Source: Biomphalaria glabrata
Lineage: Eukaryota; Mollusca; Gastropoda; Planorbidae
Assembly (NCBI RefSeq): GCF_947242115.1
Contig: NC_074713.1
Span: 28,827,197-28,891,196 of the forward strand
Reading direction: 5' to 3'
Length of the DNA stretch: 64,000 nt
Both the position numbers and the translations under genes were made by a program. Shown here one piece after another: positions 22,801 to 32,625 of this stretch (position 1 is the stretch's first letter; every line of letters begins with the position of its first letter). Below the pieces are notes generated by a model. It was not told where the DNA came from. It saw nothing but the letters and a program-made list of their open reading frames with translations, and made no database searches.

Positions 22801-24604
22801 CCCGTAGGACGACGGGGGATGGGAGCGGGCAGGGTTTGAACCTGGGACCATCGATGAATCCAAACGACAGTCCAGCGCGCAAACCGCACTACCAGACAGC
22901 CATGATTTAGACTAGATCAAATTCTATAATTTTAATTTCTAGGCTTAAAGTGTAGATTTTTATTTCTAAAGTCTAGATTGTCAATATGTCAATATTGCAA
23001 TGTTATAAAATACTAAAACTAATCTACTATTTTAATATTTCATATTGCAATAAGTCTATTAATTGATTATCTATTGTTTTTTTTATATATAAATCTTATC
23101 TAAATTACATCTACATTATCCCAAATATATATTTTAGATCTAGATCTAGTAGATATAGATATTGAGAGTGCTAAATTAGTAGTTTAATTTAGGTAGATCT
23201 ACATGCTCATTATAGTTTCATTTAAATGAAAATGCTCAATACCAAAAGATTATCTAAAATCGCTCTTCTGACTGATATATTGTACATATTCGGTAGTTGT
23301 CATTCCATAATGTGTAGGTATATTATCAATAGTAGGCTATTAGTTTGTAACCAGTTTGTCATTAGATTAATAACAATGCCTGGTCGTGCGGTTAGCGCGC
23401 AGGACTGATTATCTCTACGGTCTCGGTTTCATACCCTGCTCGATGCCATCCTCCGTCGACCAGCGAATATGCGGATCCGACAGTGATCCGTCTCCCACGA
23501 GGGCCGCCTCTGAGTTTGTGTTACCACTCTTTGTAATCTTGTTTTAAGTTCCATTTCTTCTTTTAGCACAAGTTTTGGACGTACCTTTAGAATTAACAAA
23601 TATTACGTCACAGCCTAAGTCTAGCAGCGGTTAGGAAAGGTTTGAACTCGACGCCAATCTGATGACAGTTAAATCAGCTTACCACATAGCCAGATTAACA
23701 TAAATTTTTTAATTAATTTAATTGCTTAAATCGATAATTCATTTTGGCAAAAAGAATAAGATCTACTGTTTAAAAAAAAAAAAACCTTCCACAAACATCT
23801 TCATTTCTACTTTTTAGTAATTGATCCCTCAATTTCGTGGCAATAACCTTTTATTATAAAAGTGTTTTTTCTATTGTATATGCGACAAATGATAGCGACT
23901 AAGTTGACCAGATTCTCTGTTTAAAAAAGAATTGGTCCCTTGCATCTAAAAAAGATCATAGTTATTGAGTCAATAGTTTGAATTCAAATAAAAAAAAAAG
24001 ATCACATAGTTATTGAGTCAATGGTTTGAATTCAAATTTAAAAAAAGATCATAGTTATTGAGTCAATAGTTTGAATTCAAATAAAAAAAAAAAGATCACA
24101 TAGTTATTGAGTCAATAGTTTGAATTAAAATTTAAAAAAAAGATCATAGTTATTGAGTCAATAGTTTGAATTCAAATAAAAAAAAGATGCATTAAATATC
24201 AAAAGAATAGACTCCTCTCCCATCTAGTAATTTTGAATCACTTAAAATTGAAAACTCATACCTCTGCGTCCAGTTAATCTTAAGCTGTGACCACTGTTGT
24301 CCGAAATATCCATGTCAGAATTGGTTTCTCTTGATTTGGCTTCCTTTTCCTCTTCTGGCACCAGAGGTTCGATAAACTCCCACAACCGATCCATGGATTC
24401 GTCTTGAATTAAGTTTGGATAGGTCTGGAGCAGCTGAATACACCGAGATATCACATCCCGCTGGCCACGCATCCACTGCAGCGCATTCCGGTACGTGTAG
24501 AAAGTAGTGCATGGACTTGGAGGGCGAGCATTCCGGTTCCGGCGAATCGCCGTCGGGAGTTTACGGGAGCGACGGTTGTGGGGGCTGAAATTCTGATGTG
24601 ACGT
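19817..24604 (-). CDS. Uncharacterised protein with a possible TIR-like fold (2 exons)
   Basis: Exon 1 is 24262-24604 (ATG at 24604) and exon 2 is 21084 down to the stop at 19817. The donor (gcagag|gtatgag) and acceptor (ttattttgcag|tgcttc) are canonical. The split codon joins in frame as GTG, giving about 537 residues. Exon 1 has an Arg-rich start and a helical segment (ALQWMRGQRDVISRCIQLLQ). Exon 2 begins with a globular part: LQIISHRNDD, then DTFMHRAVIGALQEDFYVKV, then GCDLCVYFFTES and ALSNSIPVVYVKR. That strand/helix alternation resembles a TIR domain without being diagnostic. The remainder is Ser/Lys/Arg-rich and then acidic, probably disordered. An in-frame ATG lies further upstream, and a tttgcag acceptor-like site near 24645 means another 5' exon is possible. 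I do not recognise the family. The 3.2-kb intron holds composite repeat copy 2. Confidence 0.6.
22255..22620 (+). repeat. ~148-bp tandem units with CRE octamer, second array
   Basis: About 2.5 units. TGACGTCA begins at 22373 and 22518, and the ctcggtgcaccaatgtctat block precedes each. The unit count is lower than in the first array. Confidence 0.7.
22752..22903 (-). repeat. SINE family A, inside the composite repeat
   Basis: Read on the minus strand it starts atggctgtctggtagtgcgg and has ggttcaaaccc and the tail ctgaaggaatatccgaaac. It interrupts the agatctag tract that is continuous in copy 1, so it is younger than the composite. Confidence 0.8.
23371..23545 (+). repeat. tRNA-derived SINE, family C
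   Basis: The head atgcctggtcgtgcggttag is like family A, with a ggtttcatacc B-box-like core. The tail is different: gaatatgcggatccgacag, gggccgcctctgagtttgt, ctctttgtaatcttgttt. A tail-only copy is at 12250. Confidence 0.7.
23546..23950. other. Intronic AT-rich DNA
   Basis: Nothing is recognised. A degraded SINE-like cgacgccaatctgatgac stretch sits near 23650. Confidence 0.35.
23951..24187 (+). repeat. ~48-bp minisatellite, 5 units
   Basis: The unit is gatcatagttattgagtcaa + tagtttgaattcaaat plus a variable A-run. It lies in the intron 75-310 bp from exon 1 of the unidentified gene. Confidence 0.8.
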
Positions 24605-24691
24605 CATTATACGAAAGAACCAGAACAAATCAATGCCAAATGAGAGTATGTTAAAGTCTGCTGCAAATGTCCAAACCTTTTGCATTAACAC

Positions 24692-25440
24692 AATTCATGA
24701 ATGAAAATTTCAGGTCCCAGTAGGATGACATTTTTCACATAGGCAAAATTATTGAACTTTACACAGTAAAATTTATTTTAGTTGAGCCTGACTGTTCACT
24801 GAACATAACCATTCCATAAAGATAGACAACTTGACGTTTTTTTTGTTATATTTTCTAGGCACTTCAATCTTTATGTTACTTTTAGAAAACATTGGAATTA
24901 GTTCTTGCTAAACTCAGTTTGACCTTTAAAAAAAGAAAAAAGGTTAAACTTAATTTAAAAAATAAATTCTCTCGTTTAAAAAAAAAATAAGAAAAAAAAT
25001 CATTCATTATTGTAAACATTTCTAGATTTACAAATCTGACTTGCGCCAGCAAAGTTACGGAAAAGTATGCACATTTTTATCGTCGTAACAGGTAATTGTT
25101 ACAAGTATTACGGCAGGTAAGGATAAAAATTTAATTAATTACTCAATAGCCCTTTAAGCGTTCATTGTTTCTTTTTAAATCAATGTTGTCTGCCCATACT
25201 GGGCTTGTTTAAATGGCTTTGTTGATGACAGATCACAACAATGGGATTGCCCTGATATCTGTTACAGGGATCCGACATGCCTCTTAAATTTTCCATTACA
25301 AAATTGTATCTTTACCCAAATAGGTAAGAGCTAAGAGTACATCATATGCGTGAAGTGTAGGGCAATTGCGTCTAATATTTAAACATTCATGTGTCATTTT
25401 CAACTGTTTTGTATTTCATTATTTCCTTAACTTTCGTTTC
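24692..25440. other. AT-rich upstream flank of the unidentified gene
   Basis: It would contain the promoter if exon 1 is the first exon. No TATA or other element stands out. Confidence 0.35.
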
Positions 25441-25703
25441 ATTTGGGTAAGTTCTATGTCTCAATAAGATATCATTTGGGTAAGCTCTATGTCTCAATAA
25501 GATATCATTTGGGTAAGCTCTATGTCTCAATAAGATATCATTTGGGTAAGCTCTATGTCTCAATAAGATATCATTTGGGTAAGCTCTATGTCTCAATAAG
25601 ATATCATTTGGGTAAGCTCTATGTCTCAATAAGATATCATTTGGGTAAGCTCTATGTCTCAATAAGATATCATTTGGGTAAGCTCTATGTCTCAATAAGA
25701 TAG
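25441..25703 (+). repeat. 33-bp minisatellite, 8 units
   Basis: The unit is atttgggtaagctctatgtc + tcaataagatatc, nearly identical throughout. Because 33 is a multiple of three and no unit contains a stop in one frame of each strand, both strands show an open frame of 11-residue repeats. This is judged to be arithmetic and not coding. Confidence 0.9.
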
Positions 25704-25755
25704 CAATGTTCCAACGTCATTTTAAAAAATGCTTCATACATATTAAACCCCAGTA

Positions 25756-25999
25756 GGAAGGGGTAATGGCTGAGTGGTAAAGCGCTTAGCTTCCGAACCG
25801 GGGTTCGAATCTAGGTGAACACTGGGATTTTGAGTTCCGGTTTGTTAATGCGCCTCTGAGTCCACCCAGCTCTAATAGGTAACGGATATTAGTTAAGGAC
25901 AGTAAAGGCGGTTGGTCGTTGTGCTTGCCACATGACACCGTCCATAACAGCGGACCACAGAAACTGTTGCATCATTATCGCAAGTTCTGAAAGGGTCAC
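25756..25999 (+). repeat. tRNA-derived SINE, family B, intact-looking
   Basis: The A-box-like tggctgagtggtaaagcgct and B-box ggttcgaatct sit at tRNA-like spacing. The body includes gagtccacccagctctaat, cagtaaaggcggttgg and accacagaaactg, and the end is aagttctgaaagggtc. The other copies are at 53833 (reverse) and the swollen one at 14214 (reverse). Confidence 0.8.
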
Positions 26000-26560
26000 T
26001 TTTAAACACCAGTAGAATTAACACTGCTTGACGTAGCAATGAACTTAACAATTAACTGAACAGATTCGAACATTCATTGAAGCTCTTGAGATCCAAGTTC
26101 AGTACATCTTTAGGACTTCAGTACATCTAAAGGGCTTCAGTACATCTATAGGGCTTCAGTACATCTATAGGGCTTCGTTCTCCCCAATACTCCTGATGAC
26201 TCCATATTTGACCACATTCAAGAGACCATTCATAATATCAATTCTGCAAATTAAATAGATATATATAGCTAAATAAATTGGAAGCTAAATTTGTGTCATT
26301 ACAATATAAAAAAAATTACTCATCACCACTGGGTTTCGTGCTATTAGGTGGTTGCGAAAGTTTAGCATTACATGATGACATTTTGTAGATAATGACATAG
26401 TAACCAAGAAAGAGAAACTAATTCAATAGCCTCTTTATAATGTATAGTGACTGACGTTGGAATGGTATGAAGAGAAGATCCAATACAAGAAATGATGAAA
26501 CCTGGTCCTAGATGCGATATAGTTGAAGACTTCTGACCGGAAGATGTGAGAAGTCTTTAG
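26000..26560. other. Spacer with a short 19-bp tandem repeat
   Basis: Four units of cttcagtacatctataggg occupy about 26095-26175. Nothing else is recognised. Confidence 0.6.
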
Positions 26561-26561
26561 T

Positions 26562-26699
26562 TTGTACATCCTTGTGGGAAGGATAAGGATACTAGGTATT
26601 ACCTACAAAGACCGCATTACAAATAAGGAGATTCAAAACAGAATCATAATGGCATTAGGGCCCTACGTTGACCTGCTGACCACTGTCAAAAAAATGCAA

Positions 26700-26700
<1 letters not shown>
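26562..26700 (+). pseudogene. RTE-like LINE C-terminal scrap
   Basis: The translation RILGITYKDRITNKEIQNRI then GPYVDLLTTVKK is the post-RT block common in RTE-type LINE proteins. It is cut off by the CTAT microsatellite. Confidence 0.6.
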
Positions 26701-26757
<57 letters not shown>

Positions 26758-26777
26758 ATTATATATATATATATATA
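26699..26777. repeat. CTAT/AT compound microsatellite
   Basis: About 14 CTAT units are followed by about 12 AT units. The AT part continues at 27565-27586 on the other side of the LTR inserted in it. Confidence 0.9.
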
Positions 26778-27564
26778 TGTAGTGGAGTGGATATCTTTTT
26801 AGAAAACACCGGCCACCCCGATATCCACGTGACCCTTCACCCTAGATGGCACCTTGTGTCCGCGCATGACAAGGCAGACCAACGTGGGCACTGTCCATTC
26901 GACCGGCATCGCTGTAATGTCCGTATGTTACTGGACCTAAGTCGTCTCCACTCCCTTTTGTGCTTGGTTCTACACCATGTGTTCACGTATGGCTGCAGGT
27001 AATCACATTTGACTTATTCCTATTAGCTTGTACATTTAATGACCGGTAGTAGTATACATAGAATATCGCTACCCCCGGAGTTCGTTCATAGTGTTGGAGT
27101 ATCGTTAGTTTTAGGAAACCAGTATGTAAATGTTTCCATTTGTTGAATTGTGTACCTTTAGTATACCATACGAATTAGATCATATATAGAATGTTAAAGG
27201 TCCATCTTGTTAATCTAATTGTACAACCAGTGTGTAGATACTGGCTTTTATGAACCAGTTGTTCTATTTAATTGTTATTGTCTTTTATTGTTTATGTTTC
27301 GGGTGTTCCATATCTCTCTTGTGTTTGTATAAGAGATGGTTGGTATACACTATAGGATTTTCTTTTCGTTTTAGTATTTAGACTTTGATGTTGTGTGTAC
27401 AACTTGGTCTAACCATTTAGGCTTATTAATTATTTTTAGTTAATGCTCATTTGTTATTATGTTTTATGTTTGCCTTTGGCAGGTCTTTAATGTATAATAA
27501 ACAGTTTTGAATCGCCCTACGAGTCGCCTTGTCCTTTAGTTTGTTCTGTGCCAAACCCACCACA
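26778..27564 (+). mobile_element. Solo LTR in an AT microsatellite
   Basis: The 787-bp segment begins TGTAGTGG and ends CCACCACA, giving complementary TGT...ACA ends. A 4-bp duplication, TATA, can be read on both sides, but inside an AT run this proves little. A TATA-like gtataagagatgg lies near 27330 and aataaacagttttg, a polyadenylation-type signal, near 27495. There is no internal coding region. It is an old LTR-element fossil of uncertain family. Confidence 0.65.
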
Positions 27565-28404
27565 TATATATATATATATATATATGTATATTCCGTCTTC
27601 CAGGGATTTAAAAGCATTGGATAGTACGACTGAGAAGAAGATGCCAAATAGTGTAGGGGCCAGTACACATCCTTGTTTTACACCGCTCTTAATGGAGAAT
27701 GGCCTGGAGGAAGAACTTTCAAACTGAACGGTGCCCTGCATGTTTTCGTGAAAAGCTGACACTAGTTTTCTTAACTTATTTGGGCAGCCGATTCTCTCTA
27801 GTACAGCAAACAGACCGCTTCTGCTAACAAGGTCAAAGGCCTTGGTCAAATCAATAAAAGCTATGAAGAGGGGCTGCTTTTGTTCTCTGCTCTTCTCCTG
27901 TAGCTGCCGCAGAGAGAAAATCATATCTGTTGTAGATCTACCTGCCCTAAAGCCACACTGTGACTCTGGATAAACACGATCTGCCAGGATCTGTAATCGC
28001 TTTAGTAATACTCTAGCAAAAGCCTTTCCGACTATGCTAAGCAGTGAGATGCCTCTGTAATTGTTACAATCAGAGCGGTCGCCTTTATTTTTATAAATTG
28101 TAACAATGTTGGAGTCTTTCAATTCCTGGGGGACCATTCCTTGTTCCCAGCACAAGCTTAGCAGTTCATGGAGTGGTTTGATTAGGGCATGTTTTCCAGC
28201 CTGAATTACTTCAGCAGGAATGCCATCTCCTCCGGGTGTTTTCCCATGTGCAAGCATGTCAATGGCAATGCTCAGCTCCTTTACTGAGGGCGTTTCGTCT
28301 AATTCCGTCAAAACTGGAAGTGATGGGAAGTTGGAAACAACATTTGGTGAGATGGCGTTTTCAATCTGGTAGAGTTCTGCATAGTGTTCTACCCATCGTT
28401 CCAT
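27517..28404 (-). pseudogene. RTE-like LINE reverse transcriptase, partial
   Basis: From ~28404, MERWVEHYAELYQ leads into RT blocks: KTPGGDGIPAEVI, NNYRGISLLS, QCGFRAGRSTTDMIFSLRQL, AFIDLTKAFDLVSR and SGVKQGCVLAPTLFGIF. The sequence leaves LINE homology just after LEDGIY, before the expected FADD box, where the codons run into the AT microsatellite. No endonuclease is present. The open frame has no internal stop, so the insertion is fairly recent. Confidence 0.85.
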
Positions 28405-28725
28405 TTGCCTCAGGCATCAGTGAAAGTATGTGGGAAAACATAGTCAAAGACCGGAGTGCATGGAGACAGACTGTGCGTGCTGGGACAACCCTCGCTGAGA
28501 ACAAAAGAATTGAAGCGGCTTTAATCAAGAGGAAAAAAAAGAAAGCTGCCCTGTCTGCTAGCCCTAAATCAGAGGCATACACATGTACGAATTGTGGCAA
28601 AGTCTGCCGTTCTAGAATTGGCTTGATTAGCCACACCAGATTCTGCCCCGTCTCAAGATTAAGCCAAAACCAGTGACTCACTTGGGCGCATCCATTGCCT
28701 TTCGAGACAAAAGGAGCCATATATA
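27587..28725. mobile_element. RTE-like LINE with inverted 5' part
   Basis: 27587-28404 encodes the RT domain on the minus strand. 28405-28725 encodes the protein's C-terminus and 3' UTR on the plus strand. Both outer edges are AT microsatellites. The head-to-head layout is what twin priming gives during LINE insertion. A 45-bp piece of the same 3' UTR is at 40128-40172. Confidence 0.7.
28405..28676 (+). pseudogene. RTE-like LINE C-terminus with zinc finger
   Basis: The open frame GISESMWENIVKDRSAWRQT then a Lys-rich stretch and YTCTNCGKVCRSRIGLISH with a following Cys ends in a stop at 28676. A Cys-x2-Cys...His...Cys finger after a W-rich helix is the usual C-terminus of this LINE type. The 3' UTR continues gggcgcatccattgccttt and gagacaaaaggagccat. 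Confidence 0.8.
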
Positions 28726-29819
28726 TATATATATATATATCGTTCTATCTATCGTTCTATCTATCCATCCAACTATCTTTTTCTTTATCCATTTATTTAT
28801 ATCTATTTCAGGCTTTGTTTGTCTATTCCTTAGTCTCTGTCTATTTCTTGCATGTTAAAGAAGTACACTAGATCTAGTTTTGTTCATCTGTATCTGTAGA
28901 ATCAAAGACAGTATTTACTATTCGTTTAACCACATAATTTATTCCAATGTACTTACATGGTCATGGTATTAAGTTCACCAATAGTAGATATGTCTATCTC
29001 TAAAAATAATGCTAAATTTTCTCTTTTATTTCTTATTCTAATTTCCTCATGAAAAGCTTGCGAAGTAAAATCACATCGCCAATGATGACAGAAAACTTTC
29101 ATCGAATGGCTATTTAAAAATGTTAAAATCCCAATTTGAAACGAAGCGCAAGGAAAAGAAAAAGTCACTCTATGATTGTTTCATTTTTTTCCCCCTCTAG
29201 TCATTAAAAAAATGATTAAAAACCGTTCTAGACCGATGGGATCGATAACTGCCCGGAGCGAGAGTCAACGACAGCAGAGTTACTAAGCAGGACAATTGGT
29301 TGGCTTTTCAATATATATCCCTGGCATAGTGGTTGCTTACTGAAGCGAGGAGACTCAGTTCATTGTATCTAGTAAGATTTTGCTTTTCAGAGGCACACGC
29401 AGGGGGTGCCGCAATGGTGTCACTTTGGTAACACACTGTCAAAACGTGTGGACAGTAAGAAAGTCAATTTGTCAAAAGTCAAGTAAAATTAGGTCAAACT
29501 TTTGGCATTTGAGTCGAAAATCAAATAGGTTAAATATTTGTACCCAGTGACCTCTATGACTTTTTAATTTCTTAGAGTTTTTAGTTTTTTTGTTGTTTTT
29601 TTCTAAATTCATCCCAAGCAGTTAGCTTGTATGTTTTTAAACTATCATTGTATTTTCTTTTACTTTTAAAAGTTAAAGAATGGACAGTTATTATTTAAAC
29701 TAACCTCGAAACGTAGATCGAGTCTTTAAATTTCTTTATGAAACAAAAGATTTTGTTTCATACTTTATCTTGTGAGGAAAAGATTTGCAACTAAGAGGAT
29801 TTTTATAACACACCCATCT
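28726..29819. other. Microsatellite edge and AT-rich spacer
   Basis: AT and ctatcgtt repeats lie at 28721-28790. The remainder has no recognisable gene or repeat. Confidence 0.4.
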
Positions 29820-30896
29820 CAAACTTGCAAGAGACTCCTCTAAAACTTGCAAGAGACTCATCTTGAACTTGTAAAAGACTCATCTCAAACGCAAAAGACT
29901 CATCTCAAACTTGCAAGAGACTCATCTCAAACTTGCAAGAGACTCATCTCAAACTTGCAAGATACTCATCTTGAACTTTCAAGAGACTCATCTCAAACGC
30001 AAGAGACTCATCTCAAACGCAAGAGACTCATCTCAAACTTGCAAGAGACTCATCTCAAACTTGCAAGAGACTCATCTCAAACGCAAGAGACTCATCTCAA
30101 ACGCAAGAGACTCATCTCAAACTTGCAAGAGACTCATCTTGAACTTGCAAAAGACTCATCTCAAACTTGCAAGATACTCATCTTGAACTTTCAAGAGACT
30201 CATCTCAAACGCAAGAGACTCATCTCAAACTTGCAAGAGACTCATCTTGAACTTTCAAGAGACTCATCTCAAACGCAAGAGACTCATCTCAAACTTGCAA
30301 GAGACTCATCTCAAACTTGCAAGAGACTCATCTCAAACTTGCAAGAGACTCATCTCAAACTTGCAAGAGACTCATCTCAAACGCAAGAGACTCATCTCAA
30401 ACGCAAGAGACTCATCTCAAACTTGCAAGAGACTCATCTCAAACTTGCAAGAGACTCATCTTGAACTTGCAAAAGACTCATCTCAAACTTGCAAGAGACT
30501 CATCTCAAACGCAAGAGACTCATCTCAAACTTGCAAGAGACTTATCTCAAACTTGCAAGAGACTCATCTCAAACTTGCAAGAGACTCATCTCAAACGCAA
30601 GAGACTCATCTCAAACTTGCAAGAGACTCATCTCAAACGCAAGAGACTCATCTCAAACGCAAGAGACTCATCTCAAACTTGCAAGAGACTCATCTCAAAC
30701 TTGCAAGAGACTCATCTTCAACTTGCAAAAGACTCATCTCAAACTTGCAAGAGACTCATCTCAAACTTGCAAGAGACTCATCTCAAACTTGCAAGAGACT
30801 CATCTCAAACTTGCAAGAGACTCATCTCAAACTTGCAAGAGACTCATCTCAAACTTGTAAGAGACTCATCTCAAACTTGCAAGAGACTCATCTAAA
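29820..30896 (+). repeat. Two-length minisatellite (22-bp and 20-bp units), ~50 units
   Basis: The long unit is caaacttgcaagagactcat + ct and the short unit lacks two T (caaacgcaagagactcatct). Minor variants have cttgaac or aaaagac. Units lie head to tail without spacers, and all three plus-strand frames stay open for long stretches. See the finding for the arrangement. Confidence 0.9.
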
Positions 30897-32459
30897 ACCT
30901 GCCCAAACTCCAAACCAGACCTAAATTCAGTTCGCTTGACATGGTATAAACTATTACTTAGAAAGGATGAACCGTTTCTGAGACTTAGAGCTTACGAGGG
31001 TATTGTGTCATCAACACATCCACCAACGTATGTCATAGATCTACTGAATGTTGTAACTAGAAGTAGGATCATCCATTAATGTTGACGATGAGACAGTTCC
31101 GACTCAATATCTGAGTGTATGGCCAGTAGTTGGAATGATTGTCAGGCTATTTAAGAGGCATGCCTTTGGAAACATTTTATAGATAGTGGAGTGCTTACAT
31201 CTATTACGACTTACGACAATAACATTCTTATGGAAATAAAAGACTAAAAGAAAGAAAGAATAAAAATAGAAAGAACAACTATTGGTTGGTTGATAGATTT
31301 GAATCTGTATTATAGCAAGCAGACGTCAAAATGTCAATGACGTTGTGTTTTTTTTTTCAGTCTCATCTTATGTTAGATATCTTAGCAGAAGCGTAGCAAG
31401 GTACCCGTGGGCCCGGTTCATGAATATGTTGGTCGGCTCCCAACTTTCCAAAAAGACAAGTTTAGTGTGTGACATCAAATATCGAGCTGTCTGTGTATCG
31501 GTACATTTTTCAGGTAATATGAATCCGTACAAGTAATAGTGTACAACTTCTAACAATATTTAATGACTAAATGTGTTTTTTAAATGAACAAAAGATATTT
31601 TACTAGCTCTAGTTTCTAGACACATTTTCATTCCGAAACCATTTTTATGTGTCAAACTACTCAACATCGATACAAACTGTAGTCTAGTTCTATACTCAAC
31701 ATCGATACAAACTGTAGTTCTATGTAAAGTAGTTAAAAGTAAATAAATCTCACACTTATAGACTTTAATTTCATTTTTCTGGCCTAATGATTAACAAAGT
31801 CCAAGATCATTGGGGCATCTCTTTCTCAACGTTTGGCTGGTTCACGCTCAAGGGAGAGAACATCAAGTGAAGCCAACTTGCTCTGTGCCATACAGCTTCT
31901 TAAATAGTTGTTTAATCAATCGAGAATGACCGAAACTTCGAGAATGATTGCTCTTCTGAAGAAACTGTCGCAGTCAAAGTAAGAAATAACATGCATGCTG
32001 TAATAATATTTAGAAAACTTGATGATAAAAACTTGATGATTTAAAAAAACAGCAAATTTCGTATTACACACAGAATAACTATGTCTTTTTGATGGTTGAA
32101 TCTCTGAAAAGTATTCTTTGGTATTATCTGGGTAAGATGAGACTAGAAACATGGTGGCATCATATAACTCATTGTCGTTTGCTTTTGAAATAAAACTGAG
32201 CATATACGACTGAAATGTGTTAACAATAATTTTTAGGGCCATAAAATATGTCATGTAATTGATAGTTCGGTAAAATGTTTACTTCCAAAGTCTCCACCAT
32301 CTTGAAGTCATTGAAGAATCGATTGGAGTAAAACAAACACCTGGACCAACAACTTCAGTGTTGAGAGACTTCAGAGAGGCTTTTATTTTGTACACTCTCA
32401 AAGTCATTGCTCAAACCACGCACTTCAATATAGATCGTCGCTAGTTGACGCATAGCTGT
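30897..32459. other. Intergenic DNA, no gene recognised
   Basis: 31100-31215 contains gtcaggctatttaagaggca, tgcctttgga and gtggagtgcttac, a diverged relative of 45540-45620. A direct repeat, actcaacatcgatacaaact, occurs twice at about 31660-31710. No conserved coding region is seen. Confidence 0.45.
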
Positions 32460-32625
32460 ATGTAGATCTTGCTTTATATGTAGACCTTGCTTTATGTAGA
32501 TCTTGCTTTATGTAGATCTTGCTTTATATGTAGATCTTGCTTTATATGTAGATCTTGCTTTATGTAGATCTTGCTTTATATGTAGATCTTTCTTTATGTA
32601 GATCTTGCTTTATGTAGATCTTGCT
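32460..32625 (+). repeat. 19/23-bp minisatellite, about 8 units
   Basis: The units are tgtagatcttgctttat and the same with four extra bases (atgt), intermixed. Confidence 0.8.

Larger units (their letters stand above)
21160..23045 (+). repeat. Composite repeat, copy 2
   Basis: The order matches copy 1 at about 10065-11995: gttccgg core (21180-22110), R-type end with gacggacagacagactgaca (about 22160), an AT microsatellite, ~148-bp units (22255-22620) and a tctagatctag tract (22625-23045). The left inverted end is absent. A family A SINE is inserted at 22752-22903. The repeat lies in an intron of the unidentified gene. Confidence 0.7.

Noticed and set aside
25387-25703. Repeat-protein-like frames on both strands
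   Set aside because: A 33-bp unit keeps frame automatically, and both strands are open equally.
25756-25850. Functional tRNA gene
   Set aside because: The A and B boxes are present but there is no proper cloverleaf 3' half. The body and tail match the dispersed SINE B family.
29847-30924. Overlapping long open frames with QETHLKLARDSSQT-type repeats
   Set aside because: They are produced by a minisatellite without stops in any forward frame, and frame changes at every 2-bp unit difference. No start context or splice signal supports a gene.
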